NCBI GenBank assembly: GCA_963855995.1
Contig: OY979719.1
Location: 17,641,312 to 17,705,311 of the forward strand
Origin: Muricea muricata
Lineage: Eukaryota; Cnidaria; Anthozoa; Malacalcyonacea; Plexauridae
Direction: 5' to 3'
Length of the DNA: 64,000 bases
Every line of letters begins with the position of its first letter. The first letter of the stretch is position 1. The notes beneath the pieces were generated by a model, which had not been told where the DNA came from, did not search any database, and worked only from the letters and a program-made list of their open reading frames with translations. Positions 39,201-51,281 of the stretch are shown here, in pieces. Both the position numbers and the translations under genes were made by a program.

Positions 39201-41437
39201 GATAACTTAATGTCTCAAAATCATTCATAACTGAATTTGTCCTGTTTCATTAAAAAAATGTTTTTTACTGAAAGCACTTTTTAAGAGGTATGTCCCCATT
39301 GGTATTAGCTGTGGTATTCAGTAAGGAAAATAATGTCAGTATGAAATCTGAGAATAACCATTATTTTAGGTTTGCACACTAATGGCTCAATGTTGAATTT
39401 GTTCAATATGATCAGTGCTACCATTTTAATTAGCTTGCAGAGATAAGTGCACAGCACACTTGGAGTTTTTGCATGCACACCAGCGATCTTAATGTCGAAA
39501 ACAGCTATATTGACATTTGACAGTGCTCAAATGTAAAAAACACATGTGACCACCCAATGCAAAACACTGTCAAGTGTTTCACACACACAGATGATTTTTT
39601 CAACAGAAACTGTAAAATTTCTTAAGGTATAGCCATCCATACTGATAACTTTCTACATTATTCTTATGATTGGCAAAGAAATGCAAAATTTTTTAAGGGG
39701 TACCACCTCATCCACACTGGAAAGGTTGACAATGGACAATTTGCAAAATTCTTGGGTTTCATGTGACATCATAAATTTTACTGGGGGTCAACTCCAAATC
39801 GATACACTGTCATCAGACTGGAAAAATTTTTCAGTGTATGTGTTGACTTTGTGTTTGGCAGCAAATGTGCGCAATTTTGTGAGATTTGCTTGCTCCAGTG
39901 CAGTACAATCATCAATACATTTTGGGTTGACCCCCACTCAGAATTACTGAAAAAGGTTCCAGTGAAACCCAAGAATAGACTAACATTCGGGATTGACTAC
40001 CTCACGGGCGTTCTTTGTGGGTGGCGTCAATATTTTTGGCATGCGGTTGTTGATACAAATTCGTTATTTCTTCGTAAATAATCGTAAGACTATTCTGACT
40101 CACTGGGACTGTATCTACTTCACCAAATTTAGCAAAAGCGCGAGCCCGAAGGGCGAGTATTTTATTTTTTTTATTTATTTATAAACTTTGCCGATAACAC
40201 ATTACATTACATAAAAAGACAAGAACAGGACTTACATAATGAAATACAGTACATAACGACGGCTGGGTTTCTGCAACAGCGAATAGCCAATTACTGCGGG
40301 CCCGAATAATAATGATGGCCCGAGTAATGATTGTCGCGCTACGCGCTCCCTCTTTAGCTAAATTTGGTGAAGTACACACGTAAAAACGCACAAGTTGCTA
40401 CAGACCTGCAAACAAGTTGTAACAAGTCTGTTCACAAGTTGTTGACAAGATGTATTCGCACTGCTTGTTCCGAATTTGTTAGAACAAGTTTGGAACAAGC
40501 TGTTGACAAATTGTAACAAGCTTGATGGGACTATCAGACCTGTTACAAGATTGTTCCAACAAGACTGATATAGCATGATATAACAATATTGTTACAGCCT
40601 TGTGTTATCAATCTTGTAACAAACTTGCTACAACAGGATTGTATCAGAGTTGTTAGAACAACCTTGTAACAAGTCTGATATTTTCGTCAAGCTTGTTACA
40701 AGTTGTCAACAAGTTTATAACAACTTGTTGACAACTTTGGAACAAGCAGTGCGAACACATCTTGTTGACGGCTTGTCTGCAGACTTGTTACAAGTTGTGA
40801 GATTTTTACGTGTGTAGATAAAGTCCCAGTGAGTGAGAATAGTCTTACGATTATTTACGAAGAAATAGCGAATTTGTATGAGCAACTGCATGCCAAAAAT
40901 ATTGACGTCACCCACAAAGAACGCCCGTGAGGTAGTCAATCCCCTAACATTCCATCCAGGCACAAAAAAACAAAATCTTTTACTGCAGCTAGAAAGAGGA
41001 TTTTACAATTAGTACAATGGCAAAATGTTGTAAAATATATACAAACAAAATGTACTCAAAATTTTCAAACTTAGCAGGGCTATATTTTCCACATTTTACA
41101 ATATTTTGCCACCAAACGTATCTGTTCTACTAATTTAAGGATGCTTTTTCTAGCTGTACGAACTTCGCCCGATATCATCCGACGATAGCGCGACAAAAGA
41201 TTGGAAATAACAAGAACACAAGTTCCAGGAAGCTTTAAAAATAGAATAGTCATGTACAAGATTGATTTATTTAAAGTAAAAACCACTGATTTCAGGGCCA
41301 TCCGGCCATCTATGCCTGGACTGACATTAAAAATCATATTTAAAATCATACGAATAAAAAAATAACATACCTGTACCTGAGATATTTCTCAAACAGCTAC
41401 CGATCACACAGTTCGAGAAAAAGCAACGCAAAGCCAT
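33264..41437 (-). CDS. MRPS5: Mitochondrial small-subunit ribosomal protein uS5m; nine exons
   Basis: Exons on the minus strand: 41437-41371, 38218-38114, 37445-37137, 36503-36469 (35 nt), 35742-35608, 35033-34976, 34886-34824, 34401-34265, 33476-33264. Phases agree throughout: 373 codons plus TAA (human about 430). The first exon (MALRCFFSNCVIGSCLRNIS) is Arg/Ser-rich and hydrophobic without acids, as in a mitochondrial presequence. Exon 3 has the family blocks KTWPGLNTP and RGWSGKTWRGRQFGPPE. The uS5 RNA-binding domain is RRVSNMTPGGRKRSQRAIVV then VGNRNGAAGFAVGKG. The uS5 C-terminal fold is GYGLRCHRIIRAVADVLGIE, then ITGS and ETHEQLAERKGLHVVEFRPE. The long intron 1 carries nested transposons; exon 1 lies 110 bp from the giant palindrome. 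Confidence 0.92.
35775..35890. repeat. Local tandem duplication in MRPS5 intron 4
   Basis: GGACAAGAGAGAACTCCCAA followed by GATTTGGGAACCGCTATAAC occurs twice about 66 bp apart, with extra ACCGCTATA units between the copies. Confidence 0.7.
36095..36356. mobile_element. tRNA-promoter remnant (SINE-like) interrupted by a mariner-type MITE
   Basis: GTAAGTTCGATTCCCGCC at 36112-36129 fits a tRNA B box (GTTCGATTC), as in tRNA-derived SINEs. Just after it, 36140-36356 is bounded by CAG[CT]GTGTCCCAAAA inverted ends with TA on both outer sides (36138-36139 and 36357-36358), the signature of Tc1/mariner-class insertion at TA. It lies in MRPS5 intron 4 and has no coding capacity. Confidence 0.55.
36560..36785. 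mobile_element. Inverted-repeat MITE in MRPS5 intron 3
   Basis: The outer arms share AAAACGAACAA and CTGTTCTGGCCTGATGAAAA, facing inward from both ends. The interior is rich in AACAATATTGTTG palindromes also seen near 5940-6010, suggesting a second family member in RBKS intron 7. Confidence 0.6.
37860..37956. mobile_element. ~97 bp palindromic MITE in MRPS5 intron 2
   Basis: Arms GCATAATAAAACAGTTATTG with GATGAGGCT, and their near reverse complement ending ATAATTGTATTTTATGC, with a 25 bp loop. Confidence 0.65.
38298..38981. repeat. Inverted pair of ~54 bp arms in MRPS5 intron 1
   Basis: AATAATAATGTCATCTTGTA with CTCAAGATA near 38310-38340 is mirrored at 38928-38981 (ATCTTGAATTTACAAGATGT). 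The DNA between is unremarkable AT-rich sequence. Confidence 0.55.
40117..40378. mobile_element. Nested inverted-repeat element inside the 39984-40950 transposon
   Basis: Outer ends ACTTCACCAAATTTAGC and GCTAAATTTGGTGAAGT face each other, followed by GCGCGAGCCC-like and CGCGCTACGCGCTC stretches. It contains an AT-rich centre near 40160-40190. Confidence 0.6.
40388..40805. repeat. GTTGTAACAAG-type tandem array
   Basis: About 40 variants of ACAAGTTGTAACAAG in both orientations. Same type as 4328-4605. Confidence 0.75.
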
Positions 41438-43309
41438 GAATTACTAGACTACAGCAGAATCGATTCAAAAGTTTAACACCTCATTCTTGCTCTAGTTTTT
41501 CGTATATTTTGTCCACCATCTTGAAGCTGAGCCCACCGGAGGGAGGTATTATTTCAGACAAAATTTGTTCAAAAACCAACAACTGAAACCAAGGCATGGT
41601 TACTAAGCTAAACGCGATCAAAGGTACTGGTAAGTAATTTCAACATGGCTTCATTTTCTAACAAGAGTCAAAATATGAATATGGATGATATTGGATGATA
41701 TGGATTAGATATGGATGAGCTTTCTAATAATGGGGCTTGAATATTCACGAATCCACGGAAAGTAGCGAGGTAAATAGAATTGGTAATATTTTTCCTGAGT
41801 ACAGACTGTACGACTACGTGGTTTGTTTATGAATTTCACCAGTTTAATATACGTACGGATATTGGATGATATTAATAATAGGAAAATGGTGCGCGGAGTC
41901 GCAGAGATACCAGATTTATTTCGAGTGTTGAACGTGATATCCTAAGAGTGAGTGCAGCGAACGAGGGCATTTCCTAGCACCATGTATTTTTCTGTTTATT
42001 ATATAAACTACAGTGTTTTCTACTAATATAAAACATCCAGAAGCTATTAGTTGATTGTTTGAAAAGCGATAATTTTCACATGTCATGATCTCACATTTGA
42101 GAGTGTCAATTTTATCAGTGCTGGAAATCTTTATGAAGCACTGTACTTTAAATAATAAGTATTGATAGACTATAGTCTATCTAGTCACGAAGGTTAGTAA
42201 TTCATTGCATGTAGTGATCATGTGATGGCTAACAGGCAGGTAAAAATTCGAGATTGTATTCAACCTACAATTATAGTCCTATATAAAACCCACAAGTAAG
42301 TCTCTTTTGACTTTATTTTGTAATCAGCCGATATGGTCTGGAAAGTATGGCAATTACACACTCAAGAATTTTTGTTGTGTTCAGGTTTGCATACTTGGCT
42401 TAATGCTGAATATGGTGAATATGGCCAGTGCTAGGTATCTAACGTGCACACTGTACATTTGAAATTTTTGAAACCCGAGATCTTGTTAAAAACAGCCATA
42501 CTTTCCAGTCTAGGTCATCAGTCTACAGTATCTGACTGCCTATCAAAGTGGATTGTTTGTACTGCACAGCCAAGATACATTACTGGGCTGCAATTTTGAT
42601 GTCTTCTAATAAATTTTCTATTAAATGTCTTCTATTATATTGCCTATATTTTAGTCCCTATATATTTTCTATTAAATATTTTAAATCTCAGCACATAATC
42701 TTTCCAGTCTGGACTGCAGGTTCATAAACATGAAAATTTTCAAACAATCAACATTATTGATTTCTTGTGGGTACAAGACTGTTGTTTGAAACATTTGAAA
42801 ATGTGAAAGTAATGCAACCGACTGTGGCTAGTTTGAAAATAAGCTAGTTAAGTGGACTATTTTTTATCACTCCCTGTATACTATCCTTCTGCCCATGCCA
42901 TCTTTTTGCAACATTCAGTAACTGTCTTATTAAGGTTAAGTTAACAGTATCTAGCCATCCACATAAATTTAATGTTTATTTAATCAGAAATCTTTAGTAA
43001 TGCTTGGTCATTATACTTTGGAACTTCAGTATTAGTAGAGAATAGCCAACAATAAGTCTCACTCATGTTGAGACCTATATGTTTTTGTCTCCTTGGCTGT
43101 GACCATGCCGTCATTCTAGCAGCTAAACCTGGGGCATAATAAACATTTGAAAAACTTCATGAGATTTAGTCTGTGCAGAGATTGTGCAGAATGGAAATAT
43201 ATGAGCATGCACCCCCCCCCCCCAATTATCAGTAATTAATATTTGATAATGATTTTTAGTCTCTGAGGCTGAGAAACAAATTCACACAATTGCCTGCATG
43301 GTAAATATT

Positions 43310-44065
43310 ATTTAACCAAGCCTACTATTACACGAATTATTATGTATTTAGTGTTTGAAAATGTTATTATAAGGATTGAAATTATTGTTTTCAGAGATTT
43401 TATGAGTTTGGTTAAATATGATCAAATTTTGTCATTATTTAACCAAGCCTATTATTGCACGAATTATTGTGTCTTTAGGGTTTAAAAATGTTATTATAAG
43501 GACTGCTGTATTGTTTTCAGAGATTTTATGACTTTGGTTAAACATGATCAAATTTTGTCAATATTTAACCAAGCCTATTATTACACGAATTATTGTACCT
43601 TTAGTGTTTGAAAATGTTATTATAAGGATTGAAATTATTGTTTTCAGAGATTTTATGACTTTGGTTAAATAGGTACAAATTTTGTCATTGTTTAACCAAG
43701 CCCATTATTACACGAATTATTTTGTCTTTAATATTTAAAAATGCTATTATAAGGATTGAAGTTACTGTTTTCAGAGATTTTATAACTTTGGTTAAATATG
43801 TAAATATTTTGTCATTGTTTAACCAAGCCCATTATTACACAATTATTTTGTCTTTAATATTTAAAAATGCTATTATAAGGATTGAAGTTACTGTTTTCAG
43901 AGATTTTATAACTTTGGTTAAATATGTAAATATTTTGTCATTGTTTAACCAAGCCCATTATTACACGAATTATTGTGTCTTTAATGTTTAAAAATGTTAT
44001 TACAAGGATTGAAGTTACTGTTTTCAGAGATTTTATAACGTTGGTTAAATATGTACAAATTATTA
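43310..44065 (+). repeat. Tandem array of a ~126 bp unit, left outer block
   Basis: About six units of TTTTCAGAGATTTTATGACT, GGTTAAATATG, TTTAACCAAGCC, ATTATTACACGAATTATT and AAAATGTTATTATAAGGATT. Each unit contains a small palindrome GGTTAAATA...TATTTAACC. The right arm has no counterpart to this block. Confidence 0.85.
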
Positions 44066-44430
44066 CGAAAAACAGTGCATGTACCATATATTTTTGCTAA
44101 CCTCATACATATGTTATTCACTTTTTAACATACCTTTGTCTCGCTACTAGCCTAGTACTCACTCTTAAGCGCTTAAGATAATATTCTCCCTGTCCAAAAT
44201 GTATGGTTACATAAATATAGTTGTATACAAGACTGAATTTTGGGAGAGGTGCGTGCCTCCCCTGGGAATAGGAGAGGTGCACACCTCCCCAAAAAAAACC
44301 CCCACATTCCCTTACAATTTCTCCAAAATCTGGCCTTGGTTATATGTTAACTCGGTTTTTGCATGCATGCCACTTGATTTCTTATCTTTGCTTCAAATGG
44401 TCATTGTGGCCATGCATGTGTCTTTAGTGT
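44066..44430. repeat. Non-array block X in the left palindrome arm
   Basis: Unique within the array, carried in reverse complement at 48415-48785. Includes GTGCATGTACCATATATTTT, the palindrome CTTAAGCGCTTAAG and GGGAGAGGTGC. Confidence 0.8.
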
Positions 44431-45629
44431 TGGGAAATGTTATAAGGATTGAAATTATTGTTTTCAGAAATTTTATGACTTTGGTTAAACATGATCAAAT
44501 TTTGTCATTATTTAACCAAGCCTATTATTACACGAATTATTGTGTCTTTAAAGTTTAAAAATGTTATAAGGGCTGCTGTATTATTTTCAGAGATTTTACG
44601 ACTTTGGTTAAATAGGAACAAATCTTGTCATTATTTAATCAAGCCTATTATTACACGAATTATTATGTATTTAGTGTTTGAAAATGTTATTATAAGGATT
44701 GAAATTATTGTTTTCAGAGATTTTATGAGTTTGGTTAAATATGATCAAATTTTGTCATTATTTAACCAAGCCTATTATTGCACGAATTATTATGTCTTTA
44801 GGGTTTAAAAATGTTATTATAAGGACTGCTGTATTGTTTTCAGAGATTTTATGACTTTGGTTAAACATGATCAAATTTTGTCAATATTTAACCAAGCCTA
44901 TTATTACACGAATTATTGTACCTTTAGATTGAAGATTGAAGTTACTGTTTTCAGAGATTTTATAACTTTGGTTAAATATGTACAAATTTTGTCATTGTTT
45001 ACCCAAGCCCATTATTACACGAATTATTGTGTCTTTAGTGTTGGAAAATGTTATTATAAGGATTTAAGTTACTGTTGTCAGAGATTTTATAACTTTGGTT
45101 AAATATGTACAAATTTTGTCATTGTTTAACCAAGCCCATTATTACACGAATTATTGTGTCTTTAATGTTTAAAAATGTTATTACAAGGATTGAAGTTACT
45201 GTTTTCAGAGATTTTATAACTTTGGTTAAATATGTACAAATTTTGTCATTGTTTAACCAAGCCCATTATTACACGAATTATTTTGTCTTTAATGTTTAAA
45301 AATGTTATTATAAGGATTGAAGTTACTGTTTTCAGAGATTTTATAACTTTGGTTAAATATGTACAAATTTTGTCATTGTTTAACGAAGCCTATTATTACG
45401 CGAATTATTGTGTCTTTAGTGTTGGAAAATGTTGTTGTAAGGGCTGCTGTTAGTGCTGTATTGTTTTCAGAGATTTTATGAGTTTGGTTAAACATGATCA
45501 AATTTTGTCATTATTTAACCAAGCCTATTATTACACGAATTATTGTGTCTTTAGCGTTTAAAAATGTTATTATAAGGACTGCTGTATTGTTTTCAGAGAT
45601 TTTATGACTTTGGTTAAACATCATCAATA
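44431..45629 (+). repeat. 126 bp tandem array, left inner block, forward orientation
   Basis: About nine or ten units, orientation as in the left outer block. Two subtypes alternate: one with GATTGAA after TATAAG and one with GACTGCTGTATTG. Confidence 0.85.
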
Positions 45630-48415
45630 ATTCGTGTGATAATGGGCTTGGTTAAACAATGACAAAATATTTAACCAAAGTCATAAAATCTCTGAAAACA
45701 ATAATTTCAATCCTCATAATAACATTTTCAAACACTAAATACATAATAATTCGTGTAATAATATAGGCTTGGTTAAACAATGACAAAATTTGTACATATT
45801 TAACCAAAGTCATAAAATCTCTGGAAACCATAATTTCAATCCTTATAATAACATTTTCCAACACTAAAGACACAATAATTCGTGCAATAATAGGCTTGGT
45901 TAAATAATCACAAAAATTGTTCCTATTCAATCAAAGTCATAAAATCTCTGAAAACAATAATTTCAATCCTTATAATAACATTTTCAAACACTAAATACAT
46001 ATTAATTCATGTAATAATAGGCTTGGTTAAATAATGATAAAATTTGTACCTATATAACCAAAGTCCTAAAATCTCTGAAAACAATAATTTCAATCCTTCT
46101 AATAACATTTTCCAACACTGAAGATACAATAAGTCGTGTAATAATGGGCTTGGTTAAACAATGTCAAAATTTATGCCTATTTAACCAAAGTAATAAAATC
46201 TCTGAAAACAATAATTTCAATCCTTCTAATAACATTTTCCAACACTAAAGACACAATAATTCGTGTAATAATAGGCTTGGTTAAACAATGACAAAATTTG
46301 TACCTATTTAACCCAAAGTAATAAAATCTCTGAAAACAATATATAATTTCAATCCTTATAATAACATTTTCCAACACTAAAGACACAATAATTCGTGTAA
46401 TAATAGGCTTGGTTAAATAATGACAAAATTTGATCATGTTTAACCAAACTCATAAAATCTCTGAAAACTGTAGTTTCAATCCTTATAATAACATTTTCCA
46501 ACACTAAAGGCACAATAATTCGTGTAAAAATAGGCTTGGTTAAATAATGACAAAATTTGTTCCTATTTAACCAAAGTCGTAAAATCTCTGAAAACAATAC
46601 AGCAGCCCTTATAATAACATTTTTAAACATTAAAGACACAATAATTCGTGCAATAATAGGCTTGGTTAAATAATCACAAAATTTGTTCCTATTCAACCAA
46701 AGTCATAAAATCTCTGAAAATGACAATAATTTCAATCCTTATAATAACATTTTCAAACACTAAATACATAATAATTCGTGTAATAATAGGCTTGGTTAAA
46801 CAATGACAAAATTTGTTCCTATTTAACCAAACTAATAAAATCTCTGAAAACAATACAGCAATCCTTATAATAACATTTTTAAACACTAAAGACACAATAA
46901 ATCGTGTAATAATAGGCTTGGTTAAATAATCACAAAATTTGTTCCTATTTAACCAAACTCATAAAATCTCTGAAAGCAATACAGCAGTCCTTATAATAGC
47001 ATTTTTAAACACTAAAGACACAATAATTCGTGCAATAATAGGCTTGGTTAAATAATGACAAAATTTGATCATGTTCAACCAAACTCATAAAATCTCTGAA
47101 AACAATACCGCAGCCTATATAATAACATTTTCCAACGGTAAAGACACAATAATTCGTGTAATAATAGGCTTGGTTAAGTAATCACTAAATTTGTTCCTAT
47201 TTAACCAAACTCATAAAATCTCTGAAAACAATAATTTCAATCCTTATAATAACATTTTCCAACACTAAAGACACAATAATTCGTGTAATAATAGGCTTGG
47301 TTAAACAATGACAAAATTTGTACCTATTTAACCCAAAGTAATAAAATCTCTGAAAACAATATATAATTTCAATCCTTATAATAACATTTTCCAACACTAA
47401 AGACACAATAATTCGTGTAATAATAGGCTTGGTTAAATAATGACAAAATTTGATCATGTTTAACCAAACTCATAAAATCTCTGAAAACAATACAGCAGCC
47501 GTTATAATAACATTTTCCAACACTAAAGACACAATAATTCGTGCAATAATAGGCTTGGTTAAATAATCACAAAAATTGTTCCTATTCAACCAAAGTCATA
47601 ATATCTCTGAAAACAATAATTTCAATCCTTATAATAACATTTTCAAACACTAAATACATAATAATTCGTGTAATAATAGACTTGGTTAAATAATGACAAA
47701 ATTTTTTCCTATTTAACCAAAGTCGTAAAATCTCTGAAAACAATAATTTCAATCCTTCTAATAACATTTTCCAACACTGAAGATACAATAATTCGTGTAA
47801 TAATGGGCTTGGTTAAACAATGTCAAAATTTATGCCTATTTAACCAAAGTAATAAAATCTCTGAAAACAATAATTTCAATCCTTATAATAACATTTTCCA
47901 ACACTAAAGACACAATAATTCGTGTAATAATAGGCTTGGTTAAATAATGACAAAATTTGATCATGCTTAACCAAACTCATAAAATCTCTGAAAACAGTAA
48001 TTTCAATCCTTATAATAACATTTTCAAACACTAAAGACACAATAATTCGTGTAATAATAGGCTTGGTTAAATAATGACAAAATTTGTTCCTATTTAACCA
48101 AAGTCGTAAAATCTCTGAAAACAATACAGCAGCCCTTATAATAACATTTTTAAACATTAAAGACACAATAATTCGTGCAATAATAGGCTTGGTTAAATAA
48201 TCACAAAATTTGTTCCTATTCAACCAGTCATAAAATCTCTGAAAACGACAATAATTTCAATCCTTATAACATTTTCAAACACTAAATACATAATAATTCG
48301 TGTAATAATAGGCTTGGTTAAACAATGACAAAATTTGTTCCTATTTAACCAAAGTCATAAAATCTCTGAAAACAATAATTTCAATCCTTATAATAACATT
48401 TTCCAACACTAAAGA
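45630..48415 (-). repeat. 126 bp tandem array, right block, reverse orientation
   Basis: About 22 units in inverted orientation; the strand switch is abrupt at about 45629 (GGTTAAACATCATC | AATAATTCGTGTGATAATGG). The unit is a multiple of three, so reading frames run across several units, but they change frame at length variants and show no protein-like selection. Confidence 0.85.
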
Positions 48416-48785
48416 CACATGCATGGCCACAATGACCATTTGAACTTTGAAGTAAAGATAAGAAATCAAGTGGCATGCATGCAAAAACCGAGTTAACATA
48501 TAACCAAGGCCAGATTTTGGAGAAATTGTAAGGGAATGTGGGGGGTTTTTTGGGGAGGTGTGCACCTCTCCTATTCCCAGGGAAGGCGCGCACCTCTCCC
48601 AAAATTCGGTCTTGTATACAACTACATTTATGTAACCATGCATTTTGGAGAGGGAGAATATTATCTTAAGCGCTTAAGAGTGAGTACTAGGTTAGTAGCG
48701 AGACAAAGGTATGTTGAAAATTGAATAATATATGTATGAGGTTAGCAAAAGTATATGGTACATGCACTCTTTTTCGTAATAAGAT

Positions 48786-49495
48786 TATTATATTGTATTT
48801 TGATTTATAAATAAATTTGAACACAAGATAAGAAGAAATTATTTATTAAATTCTATTATTTACAAAAACCGTATTCGTTTGACTAATTACGGTATATTTA
48901 GTACAAGATGAATGAACATTTAATTAGACCTGATTTTGACTAGCAAGATGAACATAAGCACACGGTTAAAAAACAAAGAAATCAACAGTACCGAAATGTG
49001 CGTCGGAACAAAAACAAATTTTAAAGAAAATTCTTTCAGCATTTTTTCGCAAAATTCACTGGAAATTCACGTATTTTACTGATGCTCATGCTGCCAACAA
49101 AAACCAGGTCATATGCGCAGTATACTGGCGAGTACACAAGCCAAAGTTTATAACGAATTAGAAAGAGAAATGTCAATTAATTGACGATTTTATGAACACT
49201 TTCATGGTTCGTGGATATGACGTCGTATATATATTAGCATAGAACATGAGAGACTGGCACATATCCAGTTGCACATTTGTTTATCCTTAATCTATGGCTT
49301 TACAGCACATCCATTGTGTGTCTTTTTAAAGTTCCTTTCTTTTCCTAAAACAGCTTCCAGACGTTTTGTTGGAATTTATGTTGTGCATTTTCGTGGATGA
49401 CTGAATTGTCCAAATATGACTGTGCAGGCCAGATCCTTTGGTGAATGCATACTTTACAGGACTGAAATGTTGGTCCAGCCAAACAATATTTACCA
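48786..49495. other. Unpaired segment of the right palindrome arm
   Basis: It occupies the place where the left arm has its outer array. AT-rich, no gene seen. Homology between arms resumes at ACAATATTTACCATGCAGGT. Confidence 0.6.
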
Positions 49496-51281
49496 TGCAG
49501 GTAATTGTGTGAATTTGTTTCTCAGCCTCAGAGACTAAAAATAATTATCAAATATTAATTACTGATAATTGGGGGGGGGGGGGGTGCATGCTCATATATT
49601 TCCATTCTGCACAATCTCTGTACAGACTAAATCTCATGAAGTTTTTCAAACGTTTTTTATGCCCCAGGTTTAGCTGCTAGAATGATGGCATTGTCACAGC
49701 CAAGGAGACAAAAACATATAGGTCCCAACATGAGTGAGACTTATTGTTGGCTATTCTCTACTAATACTGAAGTTCCAAAGTATATAGTGACCAAACATTA
49801 CTAAAGATTTCTGATTAAATAAACATTAAATTTCTGTGGATGGCTAGATACTGTTAACTTAACCTTAATAAGACAGTTACTGAATGTTGCAAAAAGATGG
49901 CATGGGCAGAAGGATAGTATACAGGGAGTGATAAAAAATAGTCCACTTAACTAGCTTATTTTCAAACTAGCCACAGTCGGTTGCATTATTTTCACATTTT
50001 CAAATGTTTCAAACAACAGTCTTGTACCCACAAGAAATCAATAACGTTGATTGTTCGAAAATTTTCATGTTTATGAACCTGCAGTCCAGACTGGAAAGAT
50101 TATGTGCTGAGATTTAAAATATTTAATAGAAAATATATAGGGACTAAAATATAGGCAATTTAATAGATGACATTTAATAGAAAATTTATTAGAAGACATC
50201 AAAATTGCAGCCCAATACTGTATCTTGGCTGTGCAGTACAAACAATCCACTTTGATAGGCAGTCAGATACTGTAGACTGATGACCTAGACTGGAAAGTAT
50301 GGCTGTTTTTAACAAGATATCGGGTTTCAAAAATTTCAAATGTACAGTGTGCAAACATGTGTCAAATGCACTTCAGTGTGCATGTTAGATACCTAGCACT
50401 GGCCATATTCACCATATTCAGTATTAAGCCAAGTATGCAAACCTGAACACAACAAAAATTCTTGAGTGGCTAATTGCCATACTTTCCAGACCATATCGGC
50501 TGATTACAAAATAAAGTCAAAAGAGACTTACTTGTGGGTTTTATATAGGACTATAATTGTAGGTTGAATACAATCTCGAATTTTTACCTGCCTGTTAGCC
50601 ATCACATGATCACTACATGCAATGAATTACTAAACTTTGTGACTAGACAGACTATAGTCTATCAATACTTATTATTTAAAGTACAGTGCTTCATAAAGAT
50701 TTCCAGCACTGATAAAATTGATAATCTCAAATGTGAGATCATGACATGTGAAAATTATCGCTTTTCAAACAATCAACTAATAGCTTCTGGATGTTTTATA
50801 TTAGTAGAAAACACTGTAGTTTATATAATAAACAGAAAAATACATGGTGCTAGGAAATACCCTCGTTCGCTGCACTTGCTCTTAGGATATCATGTTCAAC
50901 ACTCGAAATAAATCTGGTATCTCTGCGACTCCGCGCACCATTTTCATATTATTAATATCATCCAATATCCGTACGTATATTAAACTGGTGAAATTCACAA
51001 ACAAACCACGTAGTCGTACAGTCTGTACTCAGGAAAAATATTACTAATTCTATTTACCTCGCTACTTTCCGTCGATCATGAATATTCAAGCCCTCATTAT
51101 TAGAAAGCTCATCCATATCTAATCCATATCATCCAATATCTTCCATATTCATATTTTGACTCTTGTTAGAAAAGGAACCCATGTTGAAATTACTTACCAG
51201 TACCTTTGATCGCGTTTAGCTTAGTAACCATGCCTTGGTTTCTGTTGTTGGTTTTTGAACAAATTTTGTCTGAAATAATAT

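Larger units (their letters stand above)
39984..40950. mobile_element. Terminal-inverted-repeat transposon (non-autonomous, ~970 bp) in MRPS5 intron 1
   Basis: Arms of about 130 bp at 39984-40115 and 40815-40950 are inverted copies (ATTGACTACCTCACGGGCGT, CCACAAAGAACG on the other side, TAAATAATCGTAAGACTATT). Inside lie a second, nested inverted-repeat element at 40117-40378 and a tandem array at 40388-40805. No transposase frame is present. Confidence 0.75.
41547..51281. mobile_element. Giant imperfect palindrome (~9.7 kb), foldback-transposon-like
   Basis: The outer ends match as TATTATTTCAGACAAAATTT read inward from both sides. Matched pairs of landmarks run inward: the TTAGCTTAGTAACCATGCC block (41590s/51220s), the GTAGTCGTACAGTCTGTACT block, GATAATTTTCACATGTCATG, the poly-C/poly-G tract (43210/49570), CTTAAGCGCTTAAGA (44165/48670), then opposing arrays of a 126 bp unit meeting near 45629. 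The right side has about 12 more units than the left inner array, and 48785-49490 replaces the left outer array. No transposase is seen. Drosophila FB and sea urchin TU foldback elements also have long inverted repeats with tandem arrays inside (knowledge). Confidence 0.8.

Noticed and set aside
41080-41349. 89-codon minus-strand frame next to MRPS5 exon 1
   Set aside because: Exon 1 to exon 2 of MRPS5 joins in phase without it, and its sequence does not resemble the family; likely intronic chance frame.
43722-48643. Many reading frames with repeated peptides such as RIIVSLVLENVIIRIEI across the arrays
   Set aside because: They arise because the 126 bp unit is a multiple of three and AT-rich. 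They break at every length variant, occur on both arms and show no domain; treated as noncoding repeat.
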